From Pseudomonas xantholysinigenes (GTDB lineage: Bacteria > Pseudomonadota > Gammaproteobacteria > Pseudomonadales > Pseudomonadaceae), in NCBI RefSeq assembly GCF_014268885.2, contig NZ_CP077095.1, forward strand, positions 4,619,001 to 4,683,000: a stretch of 64,000 nt of DNA, written 5' to 3'. Shown here in pieces: positions 37,488 through 46,432 of the stretch. The number at the start of each line of letters is the position of its first letter. The first letter of the stretch is position 1. The notes under the pieces are model-generated. The model did not search any database, had not been told where the DNA came from, and saw only the letters and a program-made list of their open reading frames with translations. Made by a program: the position numbers and the translations under genes.

Positions 37488-37970
37488 TCAGGCCAGGGCC
37501 TTCTCGATGGCCTGGACCACGGTCGGATCGTCCGGCGCGGTACGCGGTGCGAAACGCGCCAGTACCCGGCCATCCTTGCCGACCAGGAACTTCTCGAAGT
37601 TCCAGGTGATGTCGCCGGGGAACTCGGCGCCCTCGCCTGCCAGCAAGCGGTACAGCGCATGGCGTTGCGGGCCATTGACCTCGAGCTTGGCGCCCAGCGG
37701 GAAGCTCACCCCATAGTTGAGGCTGCAGAAGTCCTGGATGTCTTTTTCGCTGCCCGGCTCCTGGCCGGCAAACTGGTTGCACGGCAACCCAAGCACGTTG
37801 AAACCCTGGCCCTTGAACTGCTGGTGCAGTTTCTCCAGCGACGCGTATTGCGGCGTCAGGCCACACTTGGAGGCGACATTGACCACCAGCACCACCTGGC
37901 CCTTGAACGGGGCAAGGGGCAGGTCCTCGCCGTTCAGCGCCTTCAACGTCAGGTCGTGAAATGCACTCAT
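37488..37970 (-). CDS. glutathione peroxidase (Cys type)
   Basis: A 160-residue thioredoxin-fold peroxidase. The peroxidatic Cys is in NVASKCGLTPQYASLE (Cys in place of Sec), with LGLPCNQFAGQEPGSE (Gln and possible resolving Cys) and TWNFEKFLVGKDG (Trp-Asn of the catalytic tetrad). It reduces H2O2 or lipid peroxides, probably with thioredoxin as donor. It reads the same way as the OYE gene but with a gap of about 125 bp. Confidence 0.93.
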   Translation of the reverse strand: MSAFHDLTLKALNGEDLPLAPFKGQVVLVVNVASKCGLTPQYASLEKLHQQFKGQGFNVLGLPCNQFAGQEPGSEKDIQDFCSLNYGVSFPLGAKLEVNGPQRHALYRLLAGEGAEFPGDITWNFEKFLVGKDGRVLARFAPRTAPDDPTVVQAIEKALA

Positions 37971-38116
37971 GATGAAATCCCCTCTCAGGTTGCCGATTGT
38001 CGCTGGGGCGAATCCCGCCCACTAAAAAGGCGCGCGGCCAAACCGTCCACCCTCCCGAGGAGGGCAAGTCCGGCTTGCCCGAGCGCCTGGCGACTCTCTG
38101 AGCTTAGCGCAGAAAA

Positions 38117-38602
38117 TCAGTGGTGATGACCACCTTCGCCGTGGATGTGACGGTGGGCGATTTCTTCTTCGCTGGCGTCACGCACGTCGACCACCTTGAC
38201 CTTGAAGTTCAGGCGCTGGCCGGCCAGCGGGTGGTTGCCGTCGACGGTCACGTCGTCGCCGTCGATGTCGCGGATGGTGACGATCTGCATCTGGCCATCC
38301 GGCGCCGAGGCGTGGAACTGCATGCCGACTTCCAGTTGGTCGACGCCTTCGAACATGCTGCGGTTCAGGGTGCTGACCAGCTCGGCCGAGTACTCGCCGT
38401 AGGCCTCTTCCGGCTCGATGGCCACGGTCAGTTCGTCACCGGCCTGTTTGCCTTCCAGGGCTTTTTCCAGGCCCGGGATGATGTTGGCGGCACCGTGCAG
38501 GTAGACCAGCGGCGCACCACCGGCGGAGCTGTCGATGACCTCACCTGCGTCGTTGGTGAGGGTATAGTCGATGGAGACAGCCTTGTTGGCGGCGATCAGC
38601 AT
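38117..38602 (-). CDS. slyD: FKBP-type peptidyl-prolyl isomerase SlyD
   Basis: A 161-residue cytosolic isomerase/chaperone. FKBP part: VSIDYTLTNDAGEVIDSS and PLVYLHGAANIIPGLEKALE; the inserted IF chaperone domain follows (EEAYGEYSAELVSTLNRSMF). The short His-rich tail AHRHIHGEGGHHH can bind nickel or zinc. It helps protein folding and, in E. coli, nickel delivery to hydrogenase. Start ATG 38602 gives the family N terminus; it is divergent from the next gene by only 14 bp. Confidence 0.93.
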   Translation of the reverse strand: MLIAANKAVSIDYTLTNDAGEVIDSSAGGAPLVYLHGAANIIPGLEKALEGKQAGDELTVAIEPEEAYGEYSAELVSTLNRSMFEGVDQLEVGMQFHASAPDGQMQIVTIRDIDGDDVTVDGNHPLAGQRLNFKVKVVDVRDASEEEIAHRHIHGEGGHHH

Positions 38603-38616
38603 GGGGGCGAGACCTT

Positions 38617-38904
38617 TTGCAAAAGAATGTAGAGCGCACCAGTGTAACCAACGCATCGCGTGATTGCGAACGCGGCTCCGACAATGCACGGCCCATCAGT
38701 CGGATCGTCGGCTTTCACCAGGACGAAGAAGGCCACTGGGTGGTCGCGTTGTCGTGCGGGCATACCCAGCACCTGCGCCACCAACCACCCTGGCAGGCCC
38801 GCCCCTGGGTGCTCGACGCCGAGCAGCGCGCCCAGCGGGTCGGCCAGGCCTTCGCCTGCGGCTGGTGCGCTCAGGGTGCGGTTAGCGATACCCTTGGCCG
38901 CTGA
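38617..38904 (+). CDS. DUF3565 protein
   Basis: About 95 residues. ISRIVGFHQDEEGHWVVALS and CGHTQHLRHQPPWQARPWVL form the DUF3565 domain, whose Cys and His residues (CGHTQH, CGWC) suggest a small zinc-binding fold; function unknown. The only in-frame initiation codon before the domain is TTG 38617, so a rare start is inferred. It is 32 bp upstream of pta and probably co-transcribed with it. Confidence 0.78.
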   Translation: MQKNVERTSVTNASRDCERGSDNARPISRIVGFHQDEEGHWVVALSCGHTQHLRHQPPWQARPWVLDAEQRAQRVGQAFACGWCAQGAVSDTLGR

Positions 38905-38936
38905 ATTCCTTGCACCGCTTATTTCGAGAAGCACGC

Positions 38937-41039
38937 ATGCAGACATTTTTCATCGCGCCGACCGACTTCGGTGTCGGCCTGACCTCCATCAGCCTGGGCC
39001 TGGTCCGCACCCTGGAACGCGCCGGGCTCAAGGTCGGCTTCTTCAAGCCGATCGCCCAGCCGCACCCCGGCGACACCGGCCCGGAACGCTCCAGCGAACT
39101 GGTTGCCCGCACCCATGGCATCAAGCCACCCACGCCGCTGAGCCTGACCCATGTCGAGCGCATGCTCGGTGATGGCCAGCTCGACGAACTGCTCGAACAG
39201 ATCATCCGCCTGTACCAGCAAGCCTGCGTCGGCAAGGACGTGGTGGTGGTCGAGGGCATGGTGCCGACCCGCCACGCCAGCTATGCCGCGCGGGTCAACC
39301 TGCACCTGGCCAAGAGCCTTGATGCCGAGGTGATCCTGGTGTCGGCGCCGGAAAACGAAGTGCTCAGCGAGTTGTCCGGCCGCGTCGAGCTGCAGGCCCA
39401 GCTGTTCGGCGGCCCGCGCGACCCGAAGGTGCTCGGGGTGATCCTCAACAAGGTGCGCACCGAGGAAAGCATGGCCGAATTCGCCACGCGCCTGCGCGAG
39501 CACTCGCCGCTGCTGCGCGGCAACGATTTCCGCCTGCTCGGCTGCATTCCCTACCAAGCCGACCTGAACGCCCCGCGCACCCGTGACGTGGCCGAACTGC
39601 TCGGTGCCCAGGTGCTCAACGCCGGTGACTACGATCAGCGGCGCATGAACAAGATCATCATCTGCGCCCGCACCGTGGCCAACACCGTGCCGCTGCTCAC
39701 CTCCGGCACCCTGGTGGTGACTCCGGGCGATCGCGACGACATCATCCTCGCCGTGTGCATGGCGGCGATCAACGGCGTGCCCCTGGCCGGGCTGCTGCTG
39801 ACCAGCGACAGCAAGCCCGACCCGCGCATCCTCGAGCTGTGCCGTGGCGCCCTGCAGGCCGGCCTGCCGATCCTCTCGGTAAGCACCGGCTCCTACGACA
39901 CAGCCAACCAGCTCAATTCGCTTAACCGCGAGATCCCGGTGGACGACCGCGAACGCGCCGAGTTCATCACCGACTTCGTCGCCAGCCACCTGGACGCCGC
40001 CTGGCTGCACCAGCGCTGCGGCACGCCACGCGAGCTGCGCCTGTCGCCAGCGGTATTCCGCTACCAGCTGATCCAGCGCGCCCAGCAGGCCAACAAGCGC
40101 ATCGTGCTGCCTGAGGGCGCGCAGCCGCTGCTGGTGCAGGCCGCCGCCCTGTGCCAGGCCCGCGGCATCGCCCGCTGTGTGCTGCTGGCCAAGCCCGAGG
40201 AGGTCGAGGCGGTAGCCCGGGCCCAGGGCATCAGCCTGCCGCCGGACCTCGAAGTGCTCGACCCGGAGCTGATTCGCGGCCGCTACGTCGAGCCGATGGT
40301 CGACCTGCGCAAGAGCAAGAACCTCAATGCGCCGATGGCCGAGCAACAGCTCGAAGACCCGGTGGTGATCGGCACCATGATGCTCGCCCTGGGCGAGGTC
40401 GATGGCCTGGTCTCGGGCCTGGTGCATTCCACCGCCAATACCATTCGCCCGGCCCTGCAGCTGATCAAGACCGCGCCGGGCAGCAGCCTGGTGTCCTCGG
40501 TGTTCTTCATGCTGTTCCCCGACCAGGTGCTGGTCTACGGCGACTGCGTGATGAACCCGCACCCCAGCGCCGCGGAACTGGCCGAGATCGCCCGGCAGAG
40601 CGCGGAGTCGGCCGAGTCGTTCGGCATCGCCGCGCGGGTGGCGATGCTCAGCTACTCCAGCGATTCGGCGGCCAGCGACGAGGAAGTGGAAAAGGTCCGC
40701 GCAGCCACGCGCCTGGCCCAGCAGGCCGAGCACGACCTGCTGATCGACGGGCCGCTGCAATATGACGCCGCCGCCAACCCGGAGATCGCTCGGCAACTGG
40801 CACCCTCGAGCCCGGTGGCCGGACGTGCCACGGTCTTCGTGTTCCCCGACCTGAACACCGGCAACACCACCCACAAAGCGGTGCAGCGCAGCGCCGACTG
40901 CGTCAGCCTCGGGCCGATGCTGCAAGGGCTGCGCAAGCCGGTCAACGACTTGCCGCGCGGGGCGCAGGTCGAGGACATCGTCCATACCATCGCGCTGACC
41001 GCGATCCAGGCCCACCAAGGCGAAAAAACTTCCGCCTAG
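38937..41039 (+). CDS. pta: phosphate acetyltransferase (long form)
   Basis: A 700-residue enzyme interconverting acetyl-CoA and acetyl phosphate. N-terminal BioD-like P-loop-derived domain (MQTFFIAPTDFGVGLTSISL), a middle DRTGG domain (about 215-330) and the catalytic PTA domain (about 375-695; RIVLPEGAQPLLVQAAALC, DGLVSGLVHSTANTIRPALQ, VFVFPDLNTGNTTHKAVQR). An ackA gene is not next to it, unlike in enterics. ATG 38937 follows GAGAAG. Confidence 0.95.
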   Translation: MQTFFIAPTDFGVGLTSISLGLVRTLERAGLKVGFFKPIAQPHPGDTGPERSSELVARTHGIKPPTPLSLTHVERMLGDGQLDELLEQIIRLYQQACVGKDVVVVEGMVPTRHASYAARVNLHLAKSLDAEVILVSAPENEVLSELSGRVELQAQLFGGPRDPKVLGVILNKVRTEESMAEFATRLREHSPLLRGNDFRLLGCIPYQADLNAPRTRDVAELLGAQVLNAGDYDQRRMNKIIICARTVANTVPLLTSGTLVVTPGDRDDIILAVCMAAINGVPLAGLLLTSDSKPDPRILELCRGALQAGLPILSVSTGSYDTANQLNSLNREIPVDDRERAEFITDFVASHLDAAWLHQRCGTPRELRLSPAVFRYQLIQRAQQANKRIVLPEGAQPLLVQAAALCQARGIARCVLLAKPEEVEAVARAQGISLPPDLEVLDPELIRGRYVEPMVDLRKSKNLNAPMAEQQLEDPVVIGTMMLALGEVDGLVSGLVHSTANTIRPALQLIKTAPGSSLVSSVFFMLFPDQVLVYGDCVMNPHPSAAELAEIARQSAESAESFGIAARVAMLSYSSDSAASDEEVEKVRAATRLAQQAEHDLLIDGPLQYDAAANPEIARQLAPSSPVAGRATVFVFPDLNTGNTTHKAVQRSADCVSLGPMLQGLRKPVNDLPRGAQVEDIVHTIALTAIQAHQGEKTSA

Positions 41040-41045
41040 CGACAC

Positions 41046-41067
41046 CGTCCCGGCCCCGGCCGGGACG
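41046..41067 (+). terminator. GC-rich hairpin after pta
   Basis: CGTCCCGGCC / GGCCGGGACG with a very short loop begins 7 bp after the pta stop. There is no T-run, so termination there is uncertain. Confidence 0.5.
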
Positions 41068-41370
41068 TCGCATCACCCCTCGTCGGCGGCCCGACCAACG
41101 TCATTTGACTTCCCCTTGGCCAGGGCTAGCGTTCAATGCTGTCAGGATGAAATCACAGCAGGCGTCAAGGAAGCGCAGCGTTCGATCATGCCTGTGACGA
41201 ACGCGCGAGCATTGCATCCGCCCTCCGCCATTCCCCTGCCATTGATCCCGTCCTCTACTCGCCCTTCCCGGTTCGACCGGGCGGGACGCACCGGCTTGCG
41301 TCACCTCGCAAGGCCCAGGCGATCGGGCGTGATCGCGCAGTGAAGGAAAGGCACGACAAGGAGAGTGGTC
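41068..41370. other. intergenic region before the LodA-like gene
   Basis: About 300 bp with no supported gene; a short open frame at 41116-41343 has an Arg/Pro-rich, non-coding look. AAGGAG at 41358-41363 is the ribosome site of the next gene. No clear sigma-70 promoter was recognised. TTGACT at 41104-41109 could be a -35 but has no matching -10. Confidence 0.5.
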
Positions 41371-43377
41371 ATGAAATACGTCATAGGCCCCAGCATAGGG
41401 GTTGCACGTGTGGGTAACAGCGAGACGGGCTTCTATCTCGCCCCGGAAAAAATCGGCGGCCGACCGCTGGAATGCGATGGGTATGGCAACCAGACGCTCG
41501 ACCCGCAGCAGCAACCGGTGTACGTCACCCGCTACAAGGATGCCAACGGCAGCGTCAAACGCCAGGCCGCGCGCTTCTGTATCTTCGCCGTGGACGACAA
41601 CGGCAAGGCCACCGAGCTCACCCTCGACAGCCCTGGTGTCGAGTCCATGACCTGGTCGGTGCACCTGGCCAACAAAAAGGCCATCTGGTACAACTTCGCC
41701 GAACTGGAAGGCAACCTGCTGCTGGGTGCGCACAACAGTTACAAGCAACGGCACGTCTCGCTGCGCAACGACAGCGTTACCGACGAGGCCGATCGGCAGA
41801 AACTGATCATCGACCCGGGCCCTTACCAGCTGTCCGGCCGTCAGGGCAAGGTCGAGCTGTCGCGGGACAACACCAGCAACGACTACCGCTTCCGCTCGTT
41901 CCCGGCACGCGCCACCCAGGGCCAGCAGATCAACACGCTGGGGACCCTGCGCACCGACGCCAAGGGGCGCCTGCTGGTGCTCGGCGGCCATGGCCACGCC
42001 GGGGGCAACGAACCGATCAGCAGCTTTGCCGGCGCCGATACCTGGCATGACGATGTGTCCGACGGCCCCGTCACCTGCACCCTCAAGCTGGCCAACCAGC
42101 CCGAGCAGACCCTCACCGCCTGGTGCATCGTCGGTTCGCCGAAATTCGCCCCAGAGCTGGAGAACATCGTCACCCTCGACGACCTGGCTTTCGATGTCGC
42201 CGTGCGCGAGCTCAACCTGCTGCCCGAGCTGTACCGCGACGGCCAGTACCAGAAGAGCTACATCGCCAACTACGAACGTGACATCGAACCGATCCTGCGC
42301 CGCCCCGCCGGCTATCGCTGGGTCGCCGCCATTCCGTCGCTCAACAGCTTCTCGCCGCCACCGTTCGATGCCAAGGACAACACCCAGGCCAACCAGGGCA
42401 AGCGCCAGGATTATTTCTCGCTGTTCCGCAACCCAGGCAGCAATGGCTTCACCGACGGCGCCCAGGCACAGTTGTTCGACCAGAAATCCGGGATCCCCTT
42501 GATGCCCCTGAACTCGGGTTCGAACTCGGTCAGCAACGACCTGCTGGACAAGTTCCTCACCCTGACCCGAACCCAATACTTCCTGCTGGGACAATGGGCG
42601 GCAGGCCAGTTCACCGTGGAACCGCCCAAGCCGCTGCCGGGGGTCAGTGCGCTGGACCAGGCCAGTATCGGCAACTGCGTGGGCGGCCCACTGTGCCCGG
42701 GCATCGAGGTGACCTGGAGCCTCTATAGCCCCTCGCTCTACGCCAAGCCATACCAGATCAGGCACCGTCACGACAGCGACTACTACTATGCCCACGGCCT
42801 GAGCACCACCGAGAACGAGACCGATCCGGAAGGCCCGTTCCAAGGCTGCGAGCCGGGCGACCTGACCAAGCGCATGGCCATTCCATGGCAGGCCGACTTC
42901 TACCAGTGCACGGTGCAGAACGTGAACTTCACCGACCCGGCGGTCAACAAGGAAGACAGCGTACCGAAGGCGCCGTCCTACTACGCCTACTGGTGGCCAC
43001 CACAAAGCCCGTGGAACGTCATCCCCGCCGACATGACCGCCGCCGCCCAACAGGCTTCGGGGATTTCCGCCGGCATGCAGTCGATCTACAGCCGCGGCAT
43101 CAACGGCTACACCGAGATGATCCAGGCCTGGCACTACCTGGGCTTCATCACCAATGAAGCCCAGGGACCGCTGCGCGACCTGTACCCGTATTTCGTCGAG
43201 ACCGAGCGCAACAACGACCGCTTCGTGGCGGCCAGCTTTGCCATCGGCCCGGCCGAGTATGTGTTGAATGGCGCCAGCGGCAACTTCTTCAACACCTGGT
43301 ACCTCAAGCCGGACGAGAAACTGCCGAGCATCGATGCGCGGCAAGTGGTCACCGCGCGAGGGCATCTTGTTCGCTGA
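41371..43377 (+). CDS. LodA/GoxA-family CTQ-dependent amino acid oxidase
   Basis: A 668-residue protein with the LodA-family opening YVIGPSIGVARVGNSETGFYLAPE, the GHGHAGG region and the Cys-rich IGNCVGGPLCPGIEVTWSLY. In Marinomonas LodA the cysteine tryptophylquinone cofactor is made from Cys516 and Trp581, with Asp512 needed. Here D509-x3-C513 (ADFYQC) repeats the Asp-Cys spacing, and W541/W542 (YAYWWPPQ) are the candidate Trp. The LodA His two residues after its Trp is not seen, so lysine is not a safe substrate guess. Such enzymes release ammonia and H2O2 and can be secreted antimicrobials. No signal peptide. ATG 41371 has AAGGAG at the right distance. Confidence 0.82.
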   Translation: MKYVIGPSIGVARVGNSETGFYLAPEKIGGRPLECDGYGNQTLDPQQQPVYVTRYKDANGSVKRQAARFCIFAVDDNGKATELTLDSPGVESMTWSVHLANKKAIWYNFAELEGNLLLGAHNSYKQRHVSLRNDSVTDEADRQKLIIDPGPYQLSGRQGKVELSRDNTSNDYRFRSFPARATQGQQINTLGTLRTDAKGRLLVLGGHGHAGGNEPISSFAGADTWHDDVSDGPVTCTLKLANQPEQTLTAWCIVGSPKFAPELENIVTLDDLAFDVAVRELNLLPELYRDGQYQKSYIANYERDIEPILRRPAGYRWVAAIPSLNSFSPPPFDAKDNTQANQGKRQDYFSLFRNPGSNGFTDGAQAQLFDQKSGIPLMPLNSGSNSVSNDLLDKFLTLTRTQYFLLGQWAAGQFTVEPPKPLPGVSALDQASIGNCVGGPLCPGIEVTWSLYSPSLYAKPYQIRHRHDSDYYYAHGLSTTENETDPEGPFQGCEPGDLTKRMAIPWQADFYQCTVQNVNFTDPAVNKEDSVPKAPSYYAYWWPPQSPWNVIPADMTAAAQQASGISAGMQSIYSRGINGYTEMIQAWHYLGFITNEAQGPLRDLYPYFVETERNNDRFVAASFAIGPAEYVLNGASGNFFNTWYLKPDEKLPSIDARQVVTARGHLVR

Positions 43378-44479
43378 ACAACCGAGGACCGTGGATGTGG
43401 TAGTCGTCGGGGGAGGGCCGGCCGGTAGCGCGGCCGCCCTCACCCTGCGGCGCCACGGCGGTCACTCGGTGATGCTATTGGAACAACGCGAATATGCCCG
43501 GGAGAAAGTCGGGGAAACCCTGTCGCCCAGCGTCTTGCCGCTGCTCGACTACCTCGGCGTGGGCGAGCATTTCCGCCAGGCCGGCTTCAGTCCGTCGTTC
43601 GCCTTCACTGCCGCCTGGGGCGACAGCGAGGTGCGTGCCCGGGACTTCCTGTTCACCGGTCGCGGGCATGGTTGGCACCTGGACCGCACGCGTTTCGATG
43701 CCGGGCTGGCCAACGCCGCCCGCAGCATGGGCGCACAACTGCTGACCGGCGTGCGGGTACGCGAGGTGGTGCGCGAGGGCGATACCTGGCGGTTGCGGGT
43801 CGATGGCCTGGAGGGTGCGCCAGAGGTGCACTGCCGCTACCTGATCGACGCCACCGGGCGCAGCGCCTGGCTGGCCCGGGCAATAGGCGCCAGCCGTCTG
43901 CAGCAGGACCGCCTGGTGGGTATTTCGGCGTACTACGCTGCCAGCGCCAGTGTTGTCGAAGGATGCTCGCTGGTCGAGGCCGTCGCCTCAGGCTGGTGGT
44001 ACAGCGCTCCGGTGCCGGATGGACGGTTGATCAGCGTATTGATGACCGACGCCGACCTGCTCCAGGCCTCGCACGACGACCGGGAATACTTCTGGTCCAC
44101 GGCGCTCGCCCAGGCGCCCAACACCCGTGCCCGCCTGGGCGAACGGCCGATGGCGGGCAACCTGCGCGTCTGGCCGGCTCACTCGCAGCATCTCGAGCCC
44201 TGTTGCGGCAGTGGCTGGGCGGCGGCCGGCGACGCCGTGGCGGCGTTCGACCCGCTGTCGTCGATGGGCATCGGCTATGCCTTGAGCACCGGCATCCAGA
44301 GCGCCCGGCTGGCCGCCATCAGCCTCGCCGACACCAGCCACGAGGCCGAGCAGTGCCAGGCCTACCGCAACGACATACAGCGCCACGTCATGGAGTACCA
44401 GGCGCTGAAACGTGGGTATTACAAGGTCGAGTCGCGCTACGCCGACCAACCCTTCTGGAAACGCCGCCACGTCGCGTAA
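43367..44479 (+). CDS. LodB-type FAD-dependent modifying enzyme for the CTQ protein
   Basis: About 370 residues, of the geranylgeranyl-reductase/halogenase-like flavoprotein group. FAD motif VDVVVVGGGPAGSAAALTLRR, then EQREYAREKVGETLSPSVLP and GWAAAGDAVAAFDPLSSMGIG (second FAD motif). LodB-type proteins are needed to build the tryptophylquinone in the adjacent LodA-type enzyme. The gene overlaps the LodA-like stop. The start is unsure: TTG 43367 with GAGGG before it, or ATG 43334 without a clear site. Confidence 0.82.
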   Translation: MFAEQPRTVDVVVVGGGPAGSAAALTLRRHGGHSVMLLEQREYAREKVGETLSPSVLPLLDYLGVGEHFRQAGFSPSFAFTAAWGDSEVRARDFLFTGRGHGWHLDRTRFDAGLANAARSMGAQLLTGVRVREVVREGDTWRLRVDGLEGAPEVHCRYLIDATGRSAWLARAIGASRLQQDRLVGISAYYAASASVVEGCSLVEAVASGWWYSAPVPDGRLISVLMTDADLLQASHDDREYFWSTALAQAPNTRARLGERPMAGNLRVWPAHSQHLEPCCGSGWAAAGDAVAAFDPLSSMGIGYALSTGIQSARLAAISLADTSHEAEQCQAYRNDIQRHVMEYQALKRGYYKVESRYADQPFWKRRHVA

Positions 44480-44490
44480 CCGCGACTCAG

Positions 44491-44567
44491 GCCCATTCGC
44501 GGGCAAGCCCGCTCCCACAGGCTTCGAGCGCACGTACCTGGGGGAGCGGGCTTGCCCGCGAATGGGC
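44491..44567. repeat. REP-type palindrome pair, class A
   Basis: CCCATTCGCGGGCAAGCCCG and its inverse CGGGCTTGCCCGCGAATGGG enclose a short middle (CAGGCTTCGAGCGCACGTAC). Both arms carry the extended ATTCGCGGGCAAGC form. Between the LodB-like gene and the convergent OmpA-type gene. Confidence 0.8.
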
Positions 44568-44610
44568 TGCAAGGCAGCCCCAATTGAAGACTCTTCGCTA
44601 GACCAACGAC

Positions 44611-45330
44611 TCAGGGGTACTGCTGCACGGTGCCTTGCTGGTCATACTGCTGGCCGGGGATCGGCTTGAGGTTGACCTCGACTCGACGGTTCTGCGCACG
44701 GCCATTGGCATCGGCGTTGCTGGCGATCGGCTGGTCCGGGCCCATGCCGCGCACGCTGACCCGCGACGGGTCGACACCCTGGGAGGTCAGGTAGGTGCTG
44801 ACCGCCTGGGCACGGCGCTGCGACAGGTCCATGTTGTGCTGGCGGCTGCCGGTGCTGTCGGTGAAGCCGACCACTTCGATGGTGTTCTGGTTGAACTGCT
44901 TGAACGAACCGGCCAGGTTGTTCAGCGGCGCATAGAAGCTTGGAGAGATATTCGCCGAGTCAGTGGCGAAGGTGATGTTGCCCGGCATGATCAGCTTGAT
45001 CTGGTCGCCCTGGCGCTGCACCTCGACACCGGTGTTGGCCATCTTCGCGCGCAGCTCGGCTTCCTGCTTGTCGGCGTAGTAGCCGTAGCCTGCGGCGGCG
45101 GCCCCCACCGCGGCAGCACCGATCAGCGCGCCCTTGCCACGGTTGTTGTGGTCGATGGCGGCACCGGCGATGGCCCCGGCCAACGCGCCCAGGCCACCAT
45201 ACTTGGCGGTCTTGCTCATCCCTGTGGAGCCCTGCGCCTGGCCCTGGCTGTCGTAGGGGTTGGGGCTGGCACAACCAGACATCAGGGCAGCGGCGGTAGC
45301 GACGATAATCAGACGACGCATGGTGAACAT
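44611..45330 (-). CDS. OmpA-family lipoprotein with glycine-zipper segment
   Basis: A 239-residue outer-membrane lipoprotein. Lipobox at about residues 20-24 (ALMSGC, with Cys24 as the lipid site), glycine-zipper GGLGALAGAIAGAAIDHNNRG and GALIGAAAVGAAAAGYGYY, then an OmpA C-terminal peptidoglycan-binding domain with NTIEVVGFTDSTGSRQHNMDLSQRRAQAV and GMGPDQPIASN. It anchors the outer membrane to the wall. ATG 45330 has AGGAGC eight bases before it. Confidence 0.92.
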   Translation of the reverse strand: MFTMRRLIIVATAAALMSGCASPNPYDSQGQAQGSTGMSKTAKYGGLGALAGAIAGAAIDHNNRGKGALIGAAAVGAAAAGYGYYADKQEAELRAKMANTGVEVQRQGDQIKLIMPGNITFATDSANISPSFYAPLNNLAGSFKQFNQNTIEVVGFTDSTGSRQHNMDLSQRRAQAVSTYLTSQGVDPSRVSVRGMGPDQPIASNADANGRAQNRRVEVNLKPIPGQQYDQQGTVQQYP

Positions 45331-45425
45331 GGACAAGCTCCTACTGAAATTCATTAGTGCAACGGATCACATACGGATCTATGCCAGCCTTGGATTACAG
45401 CGCAGCAGAAAAATTCCATGAAACC

Positions 45426-46070
45426 TCAGGCACGCACGAAGGGGTTCTCGCGCATTTCATCGCCGAGGCGGGTTTCCGGACCATGGCCGGTCACCACGAT
45501 GGCCTCTTCATCCAGGCGGTACAGCCGCTCCTTGATGGAACGAACGATAGCCCGTTGATCGCCACCCCACAAATCGGTGCGGCCGACGCCACGGCGGAAC
45601 AGGGTATCGCCGGCGATCAGCAGCTTGTGTTCGGCGAACCAGAAACTCATCGAGCCGGGAGTGTGTCCCGGTGTGTGCAGGGCCACGCCGCAGCCACAGG
45701 CCAGTTCCTCGTCATCGCTCAGCCAGCGGTCTGGCGACGGCACCGGCGTGTAGGGCATGCCGAACATCTGGCACTGCATCTCGAGGTTGTCCCACAGCGG
45801 CTGGTCGGCCTTGTGCAGGTGCAGCGTGGCGCCGGTCAGTGCCTTGAGCTTGCCCGAGGCGAGGAAATGGTCGAAATGGGCATGGGTGTGGATGATGCTC
45901 ACCAGGGTCAGTCCATGGTGCTGCAAGCGAGCGAGGATCTTTTGTTCGTCACCGCCTGGGTCGACGACGATGGCCTTCTTGCTCAGCGGATCGCCGATCA
46001 GGGTGCAGTTGCACTGCAAGGGGCCGACGGGGAAGGTTTCGCGGATGAGCGCTGTCGCAGGATTTGCCAT
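45426..46070 (-). CDS. MBL-fold metallo-hydrolase (glyoxalase II-like)
   Basis: A 214-residue cytosolic metallo-beta-lactamase-fold hydrolase. Metal site HTHAHFDH, later ligands in LHTPGHTPGSMSF and LLIAGDTLFRRGVGRTDLWG, and the final His in VVTGHGPET. The short form (YcbL-like glyoxalase II or persulfide dioxygenase-like relatives) hydrolyses thioesters such as S-lactoylglutathione. It begins 14 bp after the MazF-like gene, so it may be read through from that operon. Confidence 0.88.
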   Translation of the reverse strand: MANPATALIRETFPVGPLQCNCTLIGDPLSKKAIVVDPGGDEQKILARLQHHGLTLVSIIHTHAHFDHFLASGKLKALTGATLHLHKADQPLWDNLEMQCQMFGMPYTPVPSPDRWLSDDEELACGCGVALHTPGHTPGSMSFWFAEHKLLIAGDTLFRRGVGRTDLWGGDQRAIVRSIKERLYRLDEEAIVVTGHGPETRLGDEMRENPFVRA

Positions 46071-46084
46071 GGAGGGATAACCAA

Positions 46085-46432
46085 TTACTCGAATAGTGTT
46101 TGAACGCGGGCCAGCGCATCCAGGACGACAGCTTCGGGAACAGACTCGATACGCTTGGCGTTTCTCGCCTCCAGATCGACGATGCGTATCTGATTGCATA
46201 GCATGACGCCTTGCGTCTGCGTACCGGCACCGCTTAGCGTCACTGCGAAACCCGCGTGCCGCGCAAAGTCCCCGCCCTGAGAGATCGGCGCGATCACCGC
46301 AAGCCCGCTAATGTTGAACGTGTTAGGCGTCAGAACCAACGCAGGTCGCGCTGCGCCCTGCTGCTCCCAACCGACCGTAGGGTCCAGATTGCCCCTGACG
46401 ATGTCCCCTCTGGCGAACTTGGCACGCCTCAC
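46085..46432 (-). CDS. MazF/PemK-family toxin
   Basis: A 115-residue protein. RRAKFARGDIVRGNLDPTVGWEQQGAARPALVL is the MazF/PemK opening, followed by VIAPISQGGDF and LCNQIRIVDLEARN. These are sequence-specific mRNA interferases. ATG 46432 overlaps the antitoxin stop, the usual antitoxin-first order. The pair is in a patch of less GC-rich sequence between two core genes. Confidence 0.88.
   Translation of the reverse strand: MRRAKFARGDIVRGNLDPTVGWEQQGAARPALVLTPNTFNISGLAVIAPISQGGDFARHAGFAVTLSGAGTQTQGVMLCNQIRIVDLEARNAKRIESVPEAVVLDALARVQTLFE

Noticed and set aside
38919..41045. 708-codon open frame opposite pta
   Set aside because: Shadow frame; pta has complete domain signatures on the plus strand.
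41116..41343. 75-codon frame in the gap before the LodA-like gene
   Set aside because: Arg/Pro/Ser-rich with no ribosome site; looks like random GC-rich sequence.
41101..43443. 780-codon open frame opposite the LodA-like gene
   Set aside because: Shadow frame; the plus-strand gene has a ribosome site and family motifs.
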